Shown here: one piece after another, positions 16,901 through 24,878 of the stretch
Numbering within the stretch: the first letter of the stretch is position 1
How the letters are laid out: each line of letters begins with the position of its first letter
From: an uncultured Prevotella sp.
GTDB lineage: Bacteria > Bacteroidota > Bacteroidia > Bacteroidales > Bacteroidaceae
Length of the DNA: 64,000 nucleotides
Assembly: GCA_937922435.1 (NCBI GenBank)
Contig: CAKZVT010000062.1
Location: 1-64,000 of the forward strand
Reading direction: 5' to 3'
Translations under genes and position numbers: made by a program
The notes under the pieces: model-generated
What the model saw: the letters and a program-made list of their open reading frames with translations, nothing else
The model's database searches: none
What the model was told of the DNA's origin: nothing

Positions 16901-17342
16901 CATCGACCTCAGCATGGCGTTCCAGGGCGTAGGCAGCCAGAAGTCTTACCTCGACCGTGCGATGGTAGAGCCGCTGCGCAACAACTACGGCAACATCCCC
17001 GCAATACTCGAAGGCAAATACTGGAGTCCGTTCAACACCGACGAGCAGAACGCAAACGCTTTCTATCCCCGTCTGTCAAGCGTGTCGAAGAGCAACAACT
17101 ACGCTACGTCAGACCACTGGATTTTCGACGGTGGATACTTCCGTATGAAGAACATCACGCTCGGCTACACCCTGCCGCAGCAGTGGACACGCTACATCGG
17201 CATAGACCGCACACGCTTCTATGTCAGCGCGTCAGACCTGTTCTGCATCAGCGACTTCCCCGACGGGTGGGACCCTGAAATGGGAGTAAGCTCTTATCCT
17301 ATCACCACGTCAGTGGTATTCGGTATTCAAGTGACATTCTAA
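13932..17342 (+). CDS. SusC-type TonB-dependent transporter with STN domain
   Basis: 1136 residues. A signal peptide (to about residue 32) is followed by a secretin/TonB N-terminal (STN) domain (about 45-115, SVLSYIESHSKYVFVYGE ... LKYTISGRQVTI), a carboxypeptidase-like beta-sandwich (about 133-215, GVIADVNGEPLIGATVKVKG), the TonB-box/plug region (ELVVIGYGMVKKKDLTGS ... VILVTTKRG) and an outer-membrane barrel ending in GIQVTF. It imports glycan fragments across the outer membrane and, through STN, should signal to FecR. SusD follows after 17 bases. Confidence 0.96.
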   Translation: MKKKAIFTNSGRHLAALCLLGAAAMSSPAMASGLSPDKAEAVQVLANEGNTVKSVLSYIESHSKYVFVYGENVKNRLGDKVSMQLQGKSAESILAELCRKAGLKYTISGRQVTITVNPSAKPAQRPSGPAGKGKKVTGVIADVNGEPLIGATVKVKGTQNATVTDFDGNYTIEAPEGATLEVSYIGFNTQEVKVGSRNSYNIEMAEDNNSLEELVVIGYGMVKKKDLTGSIAAVKGDELVNRRTTMLSNALQGALSGVMVRRSSSAPGSGAGSIHVRGVTTMGDSSPLVIVDGVEGSLDYVNSNDVESVTVLKDAAAASIYGSKAAAGVILVTTKRGADTGKFQIKYNAEFGWEIPTKQPEMVGLTRYLEMSNELMYNDNPAAGFFQTYTADQTKNWMKYHETDPDKYPVTDWTDLILKGSAPRMTHTLSVSGGNKTVRTQASLTYDDVDGLYDGRKFQRYMMRLNNDFTISDKLSASLDVFVRHAKSQNKIYDPFSTMRLMPAIYAATWSDGRLAEGKSGSNPYGLLKEGGSSVSHSTQVGGKGSLTFKPFKGFSLQAIVAPYINYQKSKQFKMACGYTLADDPDVFGGYFDGGSGLYSTNKLSEGRNDDWHVTSQVLANYMRDFGKHSLTVMAGFENYYSKSESLGAARDQYVLTNYPYLNIGPEEYMENNGTGSEYTSTSWFGRVLYSYADRYLFQANVRHDGSSRFAKKYRWGTFPSFSAGWVVTEEPFMKKFMESQNYLSYFKLRGSWGKLGNERIGSNYFPYIALMSFGNTIFYMADGSVVSANTARPAVLAVEDITWETTTSTDIGFDANFFNNRLRLTFDYYWKKTTDMLLAIQIPYTMGYNDPNTNAGKMSTHGYDIDVTWQDNIGDFNYSVSVNFSDFLSKIDYINNSDIISGGKIKRAGTYFNEWYGYICDGIYQTQEEVNNSATTGSTVTVGDLKYRDISGPDGVPDGVISPEYDRVPLGNSLPRYQYGGQINASWRGIDLSMAFQGVGSQKSYLDRAMVEPLRNNYGNIPAILEGKYWSPFNTDEQNANAFYPRLSSVSKSNNYATSDHWIFDGGYFRMKNITLGYTLPQQWTRYIGIDRTRFYVSASDLFCISDFPDGWDPEMGVSSYPITTSVVFGIQVTF

Positions 17343-17359
17343 AAAACCGCATACATACA

Positions 17360-19084
17360 ATGAAAACAAAGATATTAATGTCAGCTATGGCGGCCGCCGG
17401 CCTTTGCCTTGCGTCGTGTGAGAGCATGGACCTTGTGCCCAAGATGGAAGGCAACACGGAGTCTTGGTACACCACCGAGACCGAGCTTAACTTGGCGGCA
17501 AACGATTTTTACATCCTCGGCTACTGGCAGGAGCCGCTCAACTCTTCGGAGCAGTGGACCGACAACACAACATACCGCCAGCAGAACCGTAACCCGAACA
17601 GCAACGGCGCACTGCTCGACGGTACGCTCAACGGCCAGCAGTACGAGGTGTACGCCCTGTGGCAGCAGAGTTACAAGCTCATAGCACGCTGCAACACCAT
17701 GCTTGAGAACATACACAAGGCCGAGGGCAACGTGCCCGAGAACGTAATCAACCGCTACAAGGGCGAGGCTTACTTTTGCCGCGCCTGCAAGTATGCCGAC
17801 CTTACGTTCTTCTACGGTGACGTGCCTTACATGGATAGGACTATGACTATTGACGAGGCGGAGAAGATGGGACGCCGTGACAAGAACGAGGTGAAGGAAC
17901 TCACTTACGCCGACTTCGACAAGGCCATCGAGTACCTGCCTGAGTCATACGGCAACGAGGAAATACACGTTACGAAGGGCGCGGCCCTTGCCATGAAGGC
18001 GCGCTATGCCCTCTACATGCACGACTATGACATCGCCGAGGCTGCCGCAAAGCAGTGCATCGACCTTGGCATCTATTCTCTCTACGCAAGCTATGCCGAC
18101 CTGTTCAAGCAGCAGACCAAGAACGTGCCCGAAAAGGTGTTTGTTTTGCCGCGTCTGGCATCGACCGACGTGTTCCTTGACTCTTGGTTCGTGAACAACG
18201 GCCTGCCCCGTAACGCCGGAGGCTACGGCTCTTACAATCCCTCTTGGGACTTGCTCGCCGCATACCTCTGCACCGACGGCCTGCCTATCGACGAGTCGCC
18301 GCTCTTCGACCCCCGCAACCCGTTCGAGAACCGCGACCCTCGCTGTACGATGACAATCGTTGAGTTCGGCACGGAGCACTGCGGCTTCGAGTACGACCCA
18401 AGCCCTGCGGCTGAGGAAGTCATGAACTACAACACCGGCAAGATGCAGACCAACAACGACTCGCGCATCAACGCCCAGTACGCTTCGTTCAACGGACTGC
18501 TCTGGAAGAAGGGCATCGACGAAAGCTGGGTTGAGAACCGCGAAGTTGAGCAGGACTATGTAATAATAAGGTATGCCGACGTGCTCCTTATCTACGCCGA
18601 GGCTCTCATCGAGCAGAACAAAGACCTTGATGTTGCAGCCGACTACATCAACCAGGTGCGTGCCCGCGCTTACGGTGTTGACAAGAGCGCGACCGACGCT
18701 TATCCCGCTGTCGTTGCCACAGACCAGGCGCAGATGCGCAAGGCTGTCCGCATAGAGCGCCGCATGGAGTTCGCAATGGAGAACCAGCGTCTGCAAGACC
18801 TCATGCGTTGGGATTTGGCTATCAAGGCGCTCAACGGCTACAACTACATCATGCTGCTGGATGCCGAGCAAGAACTTTCCGACGTTGTGAACACTGGCAA
18901 CTGGTTCTGGGGCATCACGCCGCAGATTGACGAGGACGGCCTCGCCGACTTCGCCCCGCTCTACAACAGAGGTCTATGCGCATACGGAGCAAAGCGCGTG
19001 TTCCCTGACCGCCAGATGCTGTGGCCCATTCCTACGCACGACACGCAGCTGAACCCCAATCTCGGCAACAACCCAGGTTATTAA
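17360..19084 (+). CDS. SusD/RagB-type glycan-binding lipoprotein
   Basis: 574 residues. The lipoprotein signal MKTKILMSAMAAAGLCLASC puts Cys20 at the mature N terminus. The SusD family features are a helical TPR-like N-terminal half (FYILGYWQEPLNS, YKLIARCNTMLENI, YKGEAYFCRACKYADLTFFYG) and the C-terminal region VRIERRMEFAMENQRLQDLM followed by WPIPTHDTQLNPNLGNNPGY, a typical SusD end. It sits on the cell surface as the lid of the SusC pore. Confidence 0.96.
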   Translation: MKTKILMSAMAAAGLCLASCESMDLVPKMEGNTESWYTTETELNLAANDFYILGYWQEPLNSSEQWTDNTTYRQQNRNPNSNGALLDGTLNGQQYEVYALWQQSYKLIARCNTMLENIHKAEGNVPENVINRYKGEAYFCRACKYADLTFFYGDVPYMDRTMTIDEAEKMGRRDKNEVKELTYADFDKAIEYLPESYGNEEIHVTKGAALAMKARYALYMHDYDIAEAAAKQCIDLGIYSLYASYADLFKQQTKNVPEKVFVLPRLASTDVFLDSWFVNNGLPRNAGGYGSYNPSWDLLAAYLCTDGLPIDESPLFDPRNPFENRDPRCTMTIVEFGTEHCGFEYDPSPAAEEVMNYNTGKMQTNNDSRINAQYASFNGLLWKKGIDESWVENREVEQDYVIIRYADVLLIYAEALIEQNKDLDVAADYINQVRARAYGVDKSATDAYPAVVATDQAQMRKAVRIERRMEFAMENQRLQDLMRWDLAIKALNGYNYIMLLDAEQELSDVVNTGNWFWGITPQIDEDGLADFAPLYNRGLCAYGAKRVFPDRQMLWPIPTHDTQLNPNLGNNPGY

Positions 19085-19102
19085 TCTTAAACAAGTAAAA
19101 CA

Positions 19103-20719
19103 ATGAAGAACAAGATATTATTCAGCGGCCTCAAGGCCGTGTCGTTGGGACTGCTCGCCTTCACGGCGGCGTCCTGCGACGACGATATAGACAACTTCTT
19201 CTCCAAGAACCAGTCGGAAATCACCATCACCGAGTCGGGCGAATACATCAAGCTCGACGAGAGCAAACCCGACGAGGTGGCGTTGACCATCGACTGGTCG
19301 CCGGCCCACGACTACGGCTACGACTACTACACCACGTACCAGTACGAGATTAGCGCAGGCAACGCGGCTACGGCCATCGAGGAGTATGAGGACGGCGGCG
19401 TGTTCCACCGCGAGTACACCAACGCCGAACTGCAAGAACTGCTTACCAACCAATTCGGCGTTGCTACGAGCACCGCAGTCGACATTACGTTCACCGTCAC
19501 CGCATCGTTTGAAGGGCCTACGCTCAAAGTGCCAGATGTCGAGACGAAGACTGTGAAAATCAAGACATACGGCCCGAAGCAGTTTGTGGCCGACACCCTC
19601 TACATGGGCGGAACGGCCGTCGGTGAGCAGCGCGTAGAGCTGACCAAGAACGCCGCCGACGCACAAGTCTACAACTACACGGGCCGTCTCGAGGCAGGTA
19701 CAATCAACTTCCCCGTAACCAATTTCGACGAGCACAACGCCATAGGCCCAGAGAACCCCGACACGCCCATCGAGCTTGGCGACATGCCGGCGGTAATCAC
19801 CGACGAGACCGAGGCCAATTACTGGGTAGTGCCCAAGGCCGAGACCTACCGCGTTACGGTCAACCTGCGCGAGCACACCGTGCGCATAGTAGAGGCCGGA
19901 GCGGTGGTTGACGTCGACCAGATGTTCCTTGCCGGAACAGCCGTAGGCGACGAGCAGGTTGAAATCAAGCAGACGCTTGAGGACGAGAACCTCTACGCTT
20001 GGCGCGGCGAGCTCAAGGCCGGTACGCTCTACCTGCCGCTCACCTTCGAGGGAACGCAGGAAATGGCGATTGTTCCTGCCGAAGCAGGCGACACCGACAT
20101 CCACGACGGCGGCCAGCAGAGCTTCGGCCAGGTGGCTACGTCTACCGCAGCTGCGAGCCGCAACTGGGAAATACCTGCCGACGGCACGTACCGCATCGTG
20201 GTGAACAAGGAGGAGCATACCATCACCATCTACTCCGCAGCTACCGACCTGAAGAATAAGGTTGTAATCTTCAAGCGTACAAGCGGTGAGGCCAACGACA
20301 ACTATACTTGCGAAGTAGAGGCTCTTTGGATATTCGGAGGCAGCAAGTATTTCAACGGCAGCAAGCCGAGCGATGTCGTCCTGACACAGAGTCTTGCCAA
20401 CCCGAGAATGTTCGTCTACAAAGGCGAAGCATTGCAGGCGGACAATATCAAGTTCTGCGCTACAAATAACTGGAACAACGAGTACGCCTTCGGTTCAGGT
20501 TCAACGAGGGACATGCAGGCCGACGTTACCTTCGGCCAGAAGTATCAGCCGTTGTACGGCGGCCAGGGCGACAACCGTTACGCTTGGTTCAACATGCCTG
20601 AAGGCACTAACTACATCGAGGTGTACATCGGTTCGGAGCAGTATGACGAGACTGAAAACGCCCTTAGCAAGTGGTGGGCATTCGAAGACTCATACGTGAT
20701 TTTCGACCAAAGAGATTAA
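19103..20719 (+). CDS. SusE/SusF-like surface glycan-binding lipoprotein
   Basis: 538 residues with lipobox ALLAFTAASC-type (Cys near 25) and an acidic DDD after it, the usual surface-export signal. The N-terminal domain (about 30-155) reads like SusE (DEVALTIDWSPA, FTVTASFEGPTLKVPDVETK). It is followed by two similar modules (about 165-275 and 275-385) that both start with LYMGGTAVGEQRVEL or MFLAGTAVGDEQVEIKQ and end with TYRVTVNLREHTVRI or TYRIVVNKEEHTITI, and a last module to the C terminus. The tandem modules look like starch-binding-type sandwiches. No catalytic site is seen. Confidence 0.85.
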   Translation: MKNKILFSGLKAVSLGLLAFTAASCDDDIDNFFSKNQSEITITESGEYIKLDESKPDEVALTIDWSPAHDYGYDYYTTYQYEISAGNAATAIEEYEDGGVFHREYTNAELQELLTNQFGVATSTAVDITFTVTASFEGPTLKVPDVETKTVKIKTYGPKQFVADTLYMGGTAVGEQRVELTKNAADAQVYNYTGRLEAGTINFPVTNFDEHNAIGPENPDTPIELGDMPAVITDETEANYWVVPKAETYRVTVNLREHTVRIVEAGAVVDVDQMFLAGTAVGDEQVEIKQTLEDENLYAWRGELKAGTLYLPLTFEGTQEMAIVPAEAGDTDIHDGGQQSFGQVATSTAAASRNWEIPADGTYRIVVNKEEHTITIYSAATDLKNKVVIFKRTSGEANDNYTCEVEALWIFGGSKYFNGSKPSDVVLTQSLANPRMFVYKGEALQADNIKFCATNNWNNEYAFGSGSTRDMQADVTFGQKYQPLYGGQGDNRYAWFNMPEGTNYIEVYIGSEQYDETENALSKWWAFEDSYVIFDQRD

Positions 20720-20735
20720 AACCATTTAAACAACA

Positions 20736-22487
20736 ATGACAATGAAAAATCTAAGAAAATACGGCTTAATGCTCCTTTCGGGCATGATGCTTACGTCTAC
20801 ACTCGTCGTCGGAACCTCGTGTTCCGACGATGACGACGCATCCTCGTCGACATCGGCCATCTGGGATGTGTCGGGCAACGATATCATAACCATCAAGCCA
20901 GAGCGTTACAAGCTGTTGAGGCTGTATGAGTATGACGAGAACGGCAACAAAATTCCTATTGAGTATAACACTGAACTTGGAGGTGGCGGCCCTGTGCTCG
21001 ACAACGAAGGCAACCCCGTGTACAAGACGAAGCTGCTCAACCCGATGCTGGGCTGGGTAGTCTACGGCGGACTTGGCGACGGCCTCATCGACGACTTGGA
21101 GGAACAGTATTCCGACTTCGAGACGGCCGAGGGCCAGGACAACGTCTTCATGTACGGCGGCACGATGTACGTGCGCGGTGCTTGGAGCGACTTTGAGCTC
21201 GAAGAAAACCATTACGTCTGGGACGACGATGACTGGACGGCTAACAATCTTGACAAGTACAAGCAAATCAAGCGTTTCCGCATGATGCGCGACATCGCGC
21301 AGAAGTACGGCATGAAGTTGGCCTTCACCTTCGTGGTAGCCAGCGAGGACAAACACTATAACTTCACGCCCGATTATGTAAAGGAGGCAGGCTGTGAAAC
21401 TTACGAAGTTACGACTGGTAGCTTTAAGGGCTGGTCGCCTTATCCTGACGACCCCGTGTTCCAGGAGAAGTACGAGAAGTTTCTCACGGCTTTCGCCGAG
21501 AAGTTCAACGACCCCGACGTAACCCAGTTTGTCAGCGGCTTCGGCCTTGGCAAGTGGGGCGAGACCCACACCCTCAAGTACACAACGGGCGACGAGTCGC
21601 CACGCGAGGCTACAACCGAATGGATTTCCAGCCTCATGGCGCGCCTCTTCACGCGTGTGCCCATCGTCATCAACTACCACCGTTGCATAATGTCTACCAC
21701 CGACAAGGCCGGTGCCGACCTTAGCATGGCGGAGAAACTTATCGACATGTGCGTCAACAAGGGCTTCAGCCTGCGCCACGACGCGTTCGGCATGAAGGAT
21801 TATTACCAGAACTGGGAGCGCGGCATTGCCACCAAGTACCGCTACATCCGGCCTATCATAATGGAAGGCGGATGGGTTGAGGCGCAGCACAGCGGCTCTA
21901 TCGGCGGCGACGGATATGCCAACTTCGCAGAGGTGCGCCAGGGCGAGTATGACGAGGCCAAGGGTGCCAACGTCAACATGATGGACTTTCGTTACTCCAA
22001 CAACGTACACTCGGGCGAGACCCACTCTTGGTTCAACACGGCGTTCCCCCTCGTTAAGGAGTTCATCTCCGAGGGCGGCTACCGCCTCTTCCCCGACAGG
22101 GTTTCAGTGCCGCGCACGGCTAATGCGGGTGGCAAGGTTACGCTTGCACACCGCTGGATTAACCTCGGCTGGGGCTACTGCCCGACCAACCTGCCGCAGT
22201 GGGACCAGAAGTACAAGGTATGCTTCGCCCTCTTGGACAAGGAGACGGGCGAGCCTCTGTACCGCTTCGTCGACCCGGCGCCCGAAATCAGCGACTGGGT
22301 GAAGGGCACGCCGCACTCTTACCGCACGTCGTTCAGCCTCACTGACGTTGCTCCCGGCGACTACACATGGGGCGTAGGCTTGGTTGACACCACCAAGAAC
22401 AACGAAATAGGTATTATCATCTCGGCCACCGACGAATGCCAGACACGCGACGGCTGGGTGAAAATATGTGATGTTACTGTTCATTGA
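20736..22487 (+). CDS. DUF4832 lipoprotein, likely glycosidase-like (second paralog)
   Basis: 583 residues; an ATG six bases later (20742) is also possible. It has a lipoprotein signal with Cys near residue 30 (VVGTSCSDDDD) and acidic residues after it, suggesting surface display. It is a diverged paralog of the gene at 12411: NPMLGWVVYGG, YPDDPVFQEKYEKFLTAFAEKF, FGLGKWGETH (Glu276), RPIIMEGGW (Glu377) and GWGYCPTNLPQWDQKYKV. It is last in the SusCD transcript, 16 bases after the SusE gene. One surface and one periplasmic copy suggests stepwise work on the same linkage; this is inference. Confidence 0.8.
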   Translation: MTMKNLRKYGLMLLSGMMLTSTLVVGTSCSDDDDASSSTSAIWDVSGNDIITIKPERYKLLRLYEYDENGNKIPIEYNTELGGGGPVLDNEGNPVYKTKLLNPMLGWVVYGGLGDGLIDDLEEQYSDFETAEGQDNVFMYGGTMYVRGAWSDFELEENHYVWDDDDWTANNLDKYKQIKRFRMMRDIAQKYGMKLAFTFVVASEDKHYNFTPDYVKEAGCETYEVTTGSFKGWSPYPDDPVFQEKYEKFLTAFAEKFNDPDVTQFVSGFGLGKWGETHTLKYTTGDESPREATTEWISSLMARLFTRVPIVINYHRCIMSTTDKAGADLSMAEKLIDMCVNKGFSLRHDAFGMKDYYQNWERGIATKYRYIRPIIMEGGWVEAQHSGSIGGDGYANFAEVRQGEYDEAKGANVNMMDFRYSNNVHSGETHSWFNTAFPLVKEFISEGGYRLFPDRVSVPRTANAGGKVTLAHRWINLGWGYCPTNLPQWDQKYKVCFALLDKETGEPLYRFVDPAPEISDWVKGTPHSYRTSFSLTDVAPGDYTWGVGLVDTTKNNEIGIIISATDECQTRDGWVKICDVTVH

Positions 22488-22567
22488 TATTAGGCTTCAT
22501 CATGATTCGTTGGAGGGCGTTGCGGCATTTAAGCCGCAGCGCCCTCTTTGCAAAAAGCTGGCATCCA

Positions 22568-22895
22568 TCCCAGTCGTCCCGAAGGGAGGGAGCTTGGCTG
22601 CCTTTGCAGTGGCGTATGGCTTCCGGTGTTTCCGCAACTCCTAACCAACTCTTTTTCAATATGCGGTCTTTTGCAAGGCAAAAGGCCGCATATTAGTTGC
22701 TGAAAGGCCGCCTTTTGCATCGCAAAAGGCGGCCTTTCAGCAATCATTTGATTATCAGCGGCTTATCAGTCTCATTAGGTTCATCGGGCTTATTAGGCCA
22801 AATTAGCCTGATAGGCCATAATGCGCCTTATGCGCCCAAGCTGCGAAAGCATATCAAGCTCCCTCCCTTCGGGAGGGCTGGGGTGGGTGTCTAGT
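22568..22895. repeat. composite repeat element R-P-Q-R'
   Basis: R (22568-22602, GTCCCGAAGGGAGGGAGC), P hairpins (22660-22745, AAAAGGCCGC/GCGGCCTTTT), Q tract (22745-22850, GGCTTAT and ATAGGCC units) and R' (22853-22895), which is R inverted and followed by GGGGTGGGTG. It fills most of the gene-free stretch 22488-22997. The same order occurs at 62033-62320. Confidence 0.8.
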
Positions 22896-22936
22896 GGTGC
22901 TGGGGTGGGTGTTTCCTCTTTTTTATGTTATCTTAA

Positions 22937-22963
22937 CCTATATATTTCGCGTACGCGTGCGTC
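22937..22963 (+). promoter_or_regulatory. shared motif upstream of the FAD oxidoreductase operon
   Basis: CCTATATATTT, ten bases, TGCGTC, spaced exactly as at 10719-10745. Lies 35 bases before the likely ATG at 22998, so it may include the promoter. Confidence 0.4.
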
Positions 22964-22997
22964 ATAAATAATGAAAACTTATACTGTAAACCTTACG

Positions 22998-24878
22998 ATG
23001 AAACGATTACTCATTACCGTTATCACATTGCTTTCGCTCCAGGCATCGTTCGCAGCCGACGTGCTCGTCGAGGCCGAGTCGTTCACCGACAAGGGCGGAT
23101 GGTCGGTAGACCAGCAGTTCATGGACCTCATGGGGTCTCCGTATCTAATCGCCCACGGCATGGGCGTGCCCGTGGCCGACGCTACGACTACCGCCACGGT
23201 GCCCGAGGACGGGCGTTACCGCGTGTGGGTGCGCACGTACAACTGGACTGCGCCGTGGACTGATGCCAAAGGCCCGGGACGCTTCCGCGTAGGCGTGGGG
23301 CGCAGGTACAAGACTCCCGAACTGGGCTGCACGGGCGACCGCTGGCAGTGGCAGGACGGCGGTGTGGTAAAGCTCAAGAAGGGCGCGCAGCGCATCACGC
23401 TGACAGACAAGACCGGCTTCGACGGCCGTGTGGATGCCATACTGCTCACAACCGAGCTTGACAGCTCGCCCGAAGAGCGGTTCGGCACAGGCCACGACTG
23501 GCGTTTCGCCCTGCTCGGAGGCAAGCAGCCGCAGGCCAAGCAGTTCGACTTCGTCGTCATAGGCGGCGGCATCGCCGGCATGTGCGCAGCCGTTACGGCG
23601 GCACGCTTGGGCTGCCGCGTGGCCTTGGTAAACGACCGCCCCGTGCTCGGAGGCAACAACTCGTCGGAAGTACGCGTGCATCTCGGCGGCATAATAGAGA
23701 CCGGCCAGTATCCAGCCCTTGGCCGAATAATCCGCGAGTTCGGCCACAGCCGCGGCGGAAACGCCAAGCCAGGCTCTTATTACGAGGACGCCAAGAAAGA
23801 CTCTTTCGTCCTCGCAGAGCCTGACGTGACGCTTTTTGCAGGCTGGCACGCTACGGGCGTAAAGGCTTCAGACGGTAAAATCTCTTCAGTTACAATACAA
23901 AACATCGAGACGGCGGAGCGCATCGTGCTCTCCGCCCCTCTCTTCAGCGACTGCACCGGCGACGGTTCTGTCGGCGTATGGGCCGGTGCCGACTTCGCGA
24001 TGGGCCGCGAGGCGCGCTCCGACTACGGCGAGAGCATGGCGCCCGAGGCGGCCGACTCCACTGTGATGGGCGCGTCAATACAGTGGTATAGCGAGAAGTC
24101 GGGGCGCAAGAGCCGCTTCCCCGAGTTCTCGTATGGCGTTGAGTTCAACGAAGGCAACGCAGAAAAGGTGACTATGGGCGAATGGACTTGGGAGACGGGC
24201 ATGAACCGCAACCAAATAACCGAGGCCGAGCGCATACGCGACTACGGGCTGCTGGTGGTCTACTCTAACTGGAGTTTCCTCAAGAACCACGCCTCTTACC
24301 GCGCCGACTACGCGCAGCGCCGCCTTGCGTGGGTGGCTTACGTGCTGGGCAAACGCGAGTCGCGCCGCCTCCTCGGCGACTATGTGCTCGCGCAGGACGA
24401 CATCGACAAGGACGTGCGCCATGAGGACGCGTCGTTCACAACGACGTGGGCCATCGACCTGCACTTCGCCGACTCCGTCAACTCGGCACGCTTCCCTGGC
24501 AACGAGTTCAAGACGCGCACCGTGCACCACTGGATACATCCCTACGCCGTGCCTTACCGTTGCCTCTACTCGCGCAACGTTGACAACCTATTCATGGCAG
24601 GCCGCAACATCAGCTGCACGCACGTCGCGCTGGGCACTGTGCGCGTGATGCGCACCACGGGCATGATGGGCGAAGTCGTTGGAATGGCCGCCGCGCTGTG
24701 CAAGAAGTACAATACCACGCCGCGCGAGGTGTACCATCATCACCTGGCCGAGCTGCGCTCGCTCATGGAGAAGGGCGCGGGCCGCGCCGATGCGCCCGAC
24801 AACCAGCGCTTCAACGAACCTAACCAGACCCTGCCTTTGCCAAAGGCTTACATGAAATACAACAGCAAGCAGAAATGA
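22998..24878 (+). CDS. exported FAD-dependent oxidoreductase with N-terminal carbohydrate-binding-like module
   Basis: 626 residues from the ATG at 22998, which starts a good signal peptide (MKRLLITVITLLSLQASFA); a start at 22971 would put nine extra residues before it. Residues about 20-155 look like a xanthan-lyase/CBM-type sandwich (VLVEAESFTDKGGWSVDQQF, GRYRVWVRTYNW, KKGAQRITLTDKTGFDGRVD). Residues about 175-600 are an FAD_oxidored domain: DFVVIGGGIAGMCAAVTAA (dinucleotide fold), VLGGNNSSEVRVHLGG, SDCTGDGSVGVWAGAD and ending GRNISCTHVALGTVRVM. Such proteins recur in PULs with unknown substrates; oxidation of a sugar is plausible. Its stop overlaps the next start (ATGA), so the two are coupled. 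Confidence 0.82.
   Translation: MKRLLITVITLLSLQASFAADVLVEAESFTDKGGWSVDQQFMDLMGSPYLIAHGMGVPVADATTTATVPEDGRYRVWVRTYNWTAPWTDAKGPGRFRVGVGRRYKTPELGCTGDRWQWQDGGVVKLKKGAQRITLTDKTGFDGRVDAILLTTELDSSPEERFGTGHDWRFALLGGKQPQAKQFDFVVIGGGIAGMCAAVTAARLGCRVALVNDRPVLGGNNSSEVRVHLGGIIETGQYPALGRIIREFGHSRGGNAKPGSYYEDAKKDSFVLAEPDVTLFAGWHATGVKASDGKISSVTIQNIETAERIVLSAPLFSDCTGDGSVGVWAGADFAMGREARSDYGESMAPEAADSTVMGASIQWYSEKSGRKSRFPEFSYGVEFNEGNAEKVTMGEWTWETGMNRNQITEAERIRDYGLLVVYSNWSFLKNHASYRADYAQRRLAWVAYVLGKRESRRLLGDYVLAQDDIDKDVRHEDASFTTTWAIDLHFADSVNSARFPGNEFKTRTVHHWIHPYAVPYRCLYSRNVDNLFMAGRNISCTHVALGTVRVMRTTGMMGEVVGMAAALCKKYNTTPREVYHHHLAELRSLMEKGAGRADAPDNQRFNEPNQTLPLPKAYMKYNSKQK

Noticed and set aside
22660..22745. Regularly spaced palindromes that could suggest a CRISPR array.
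   Set aside because: Units touch each other or have very short links, there are no unique 30-40 base spacers and no cas genes in the window.
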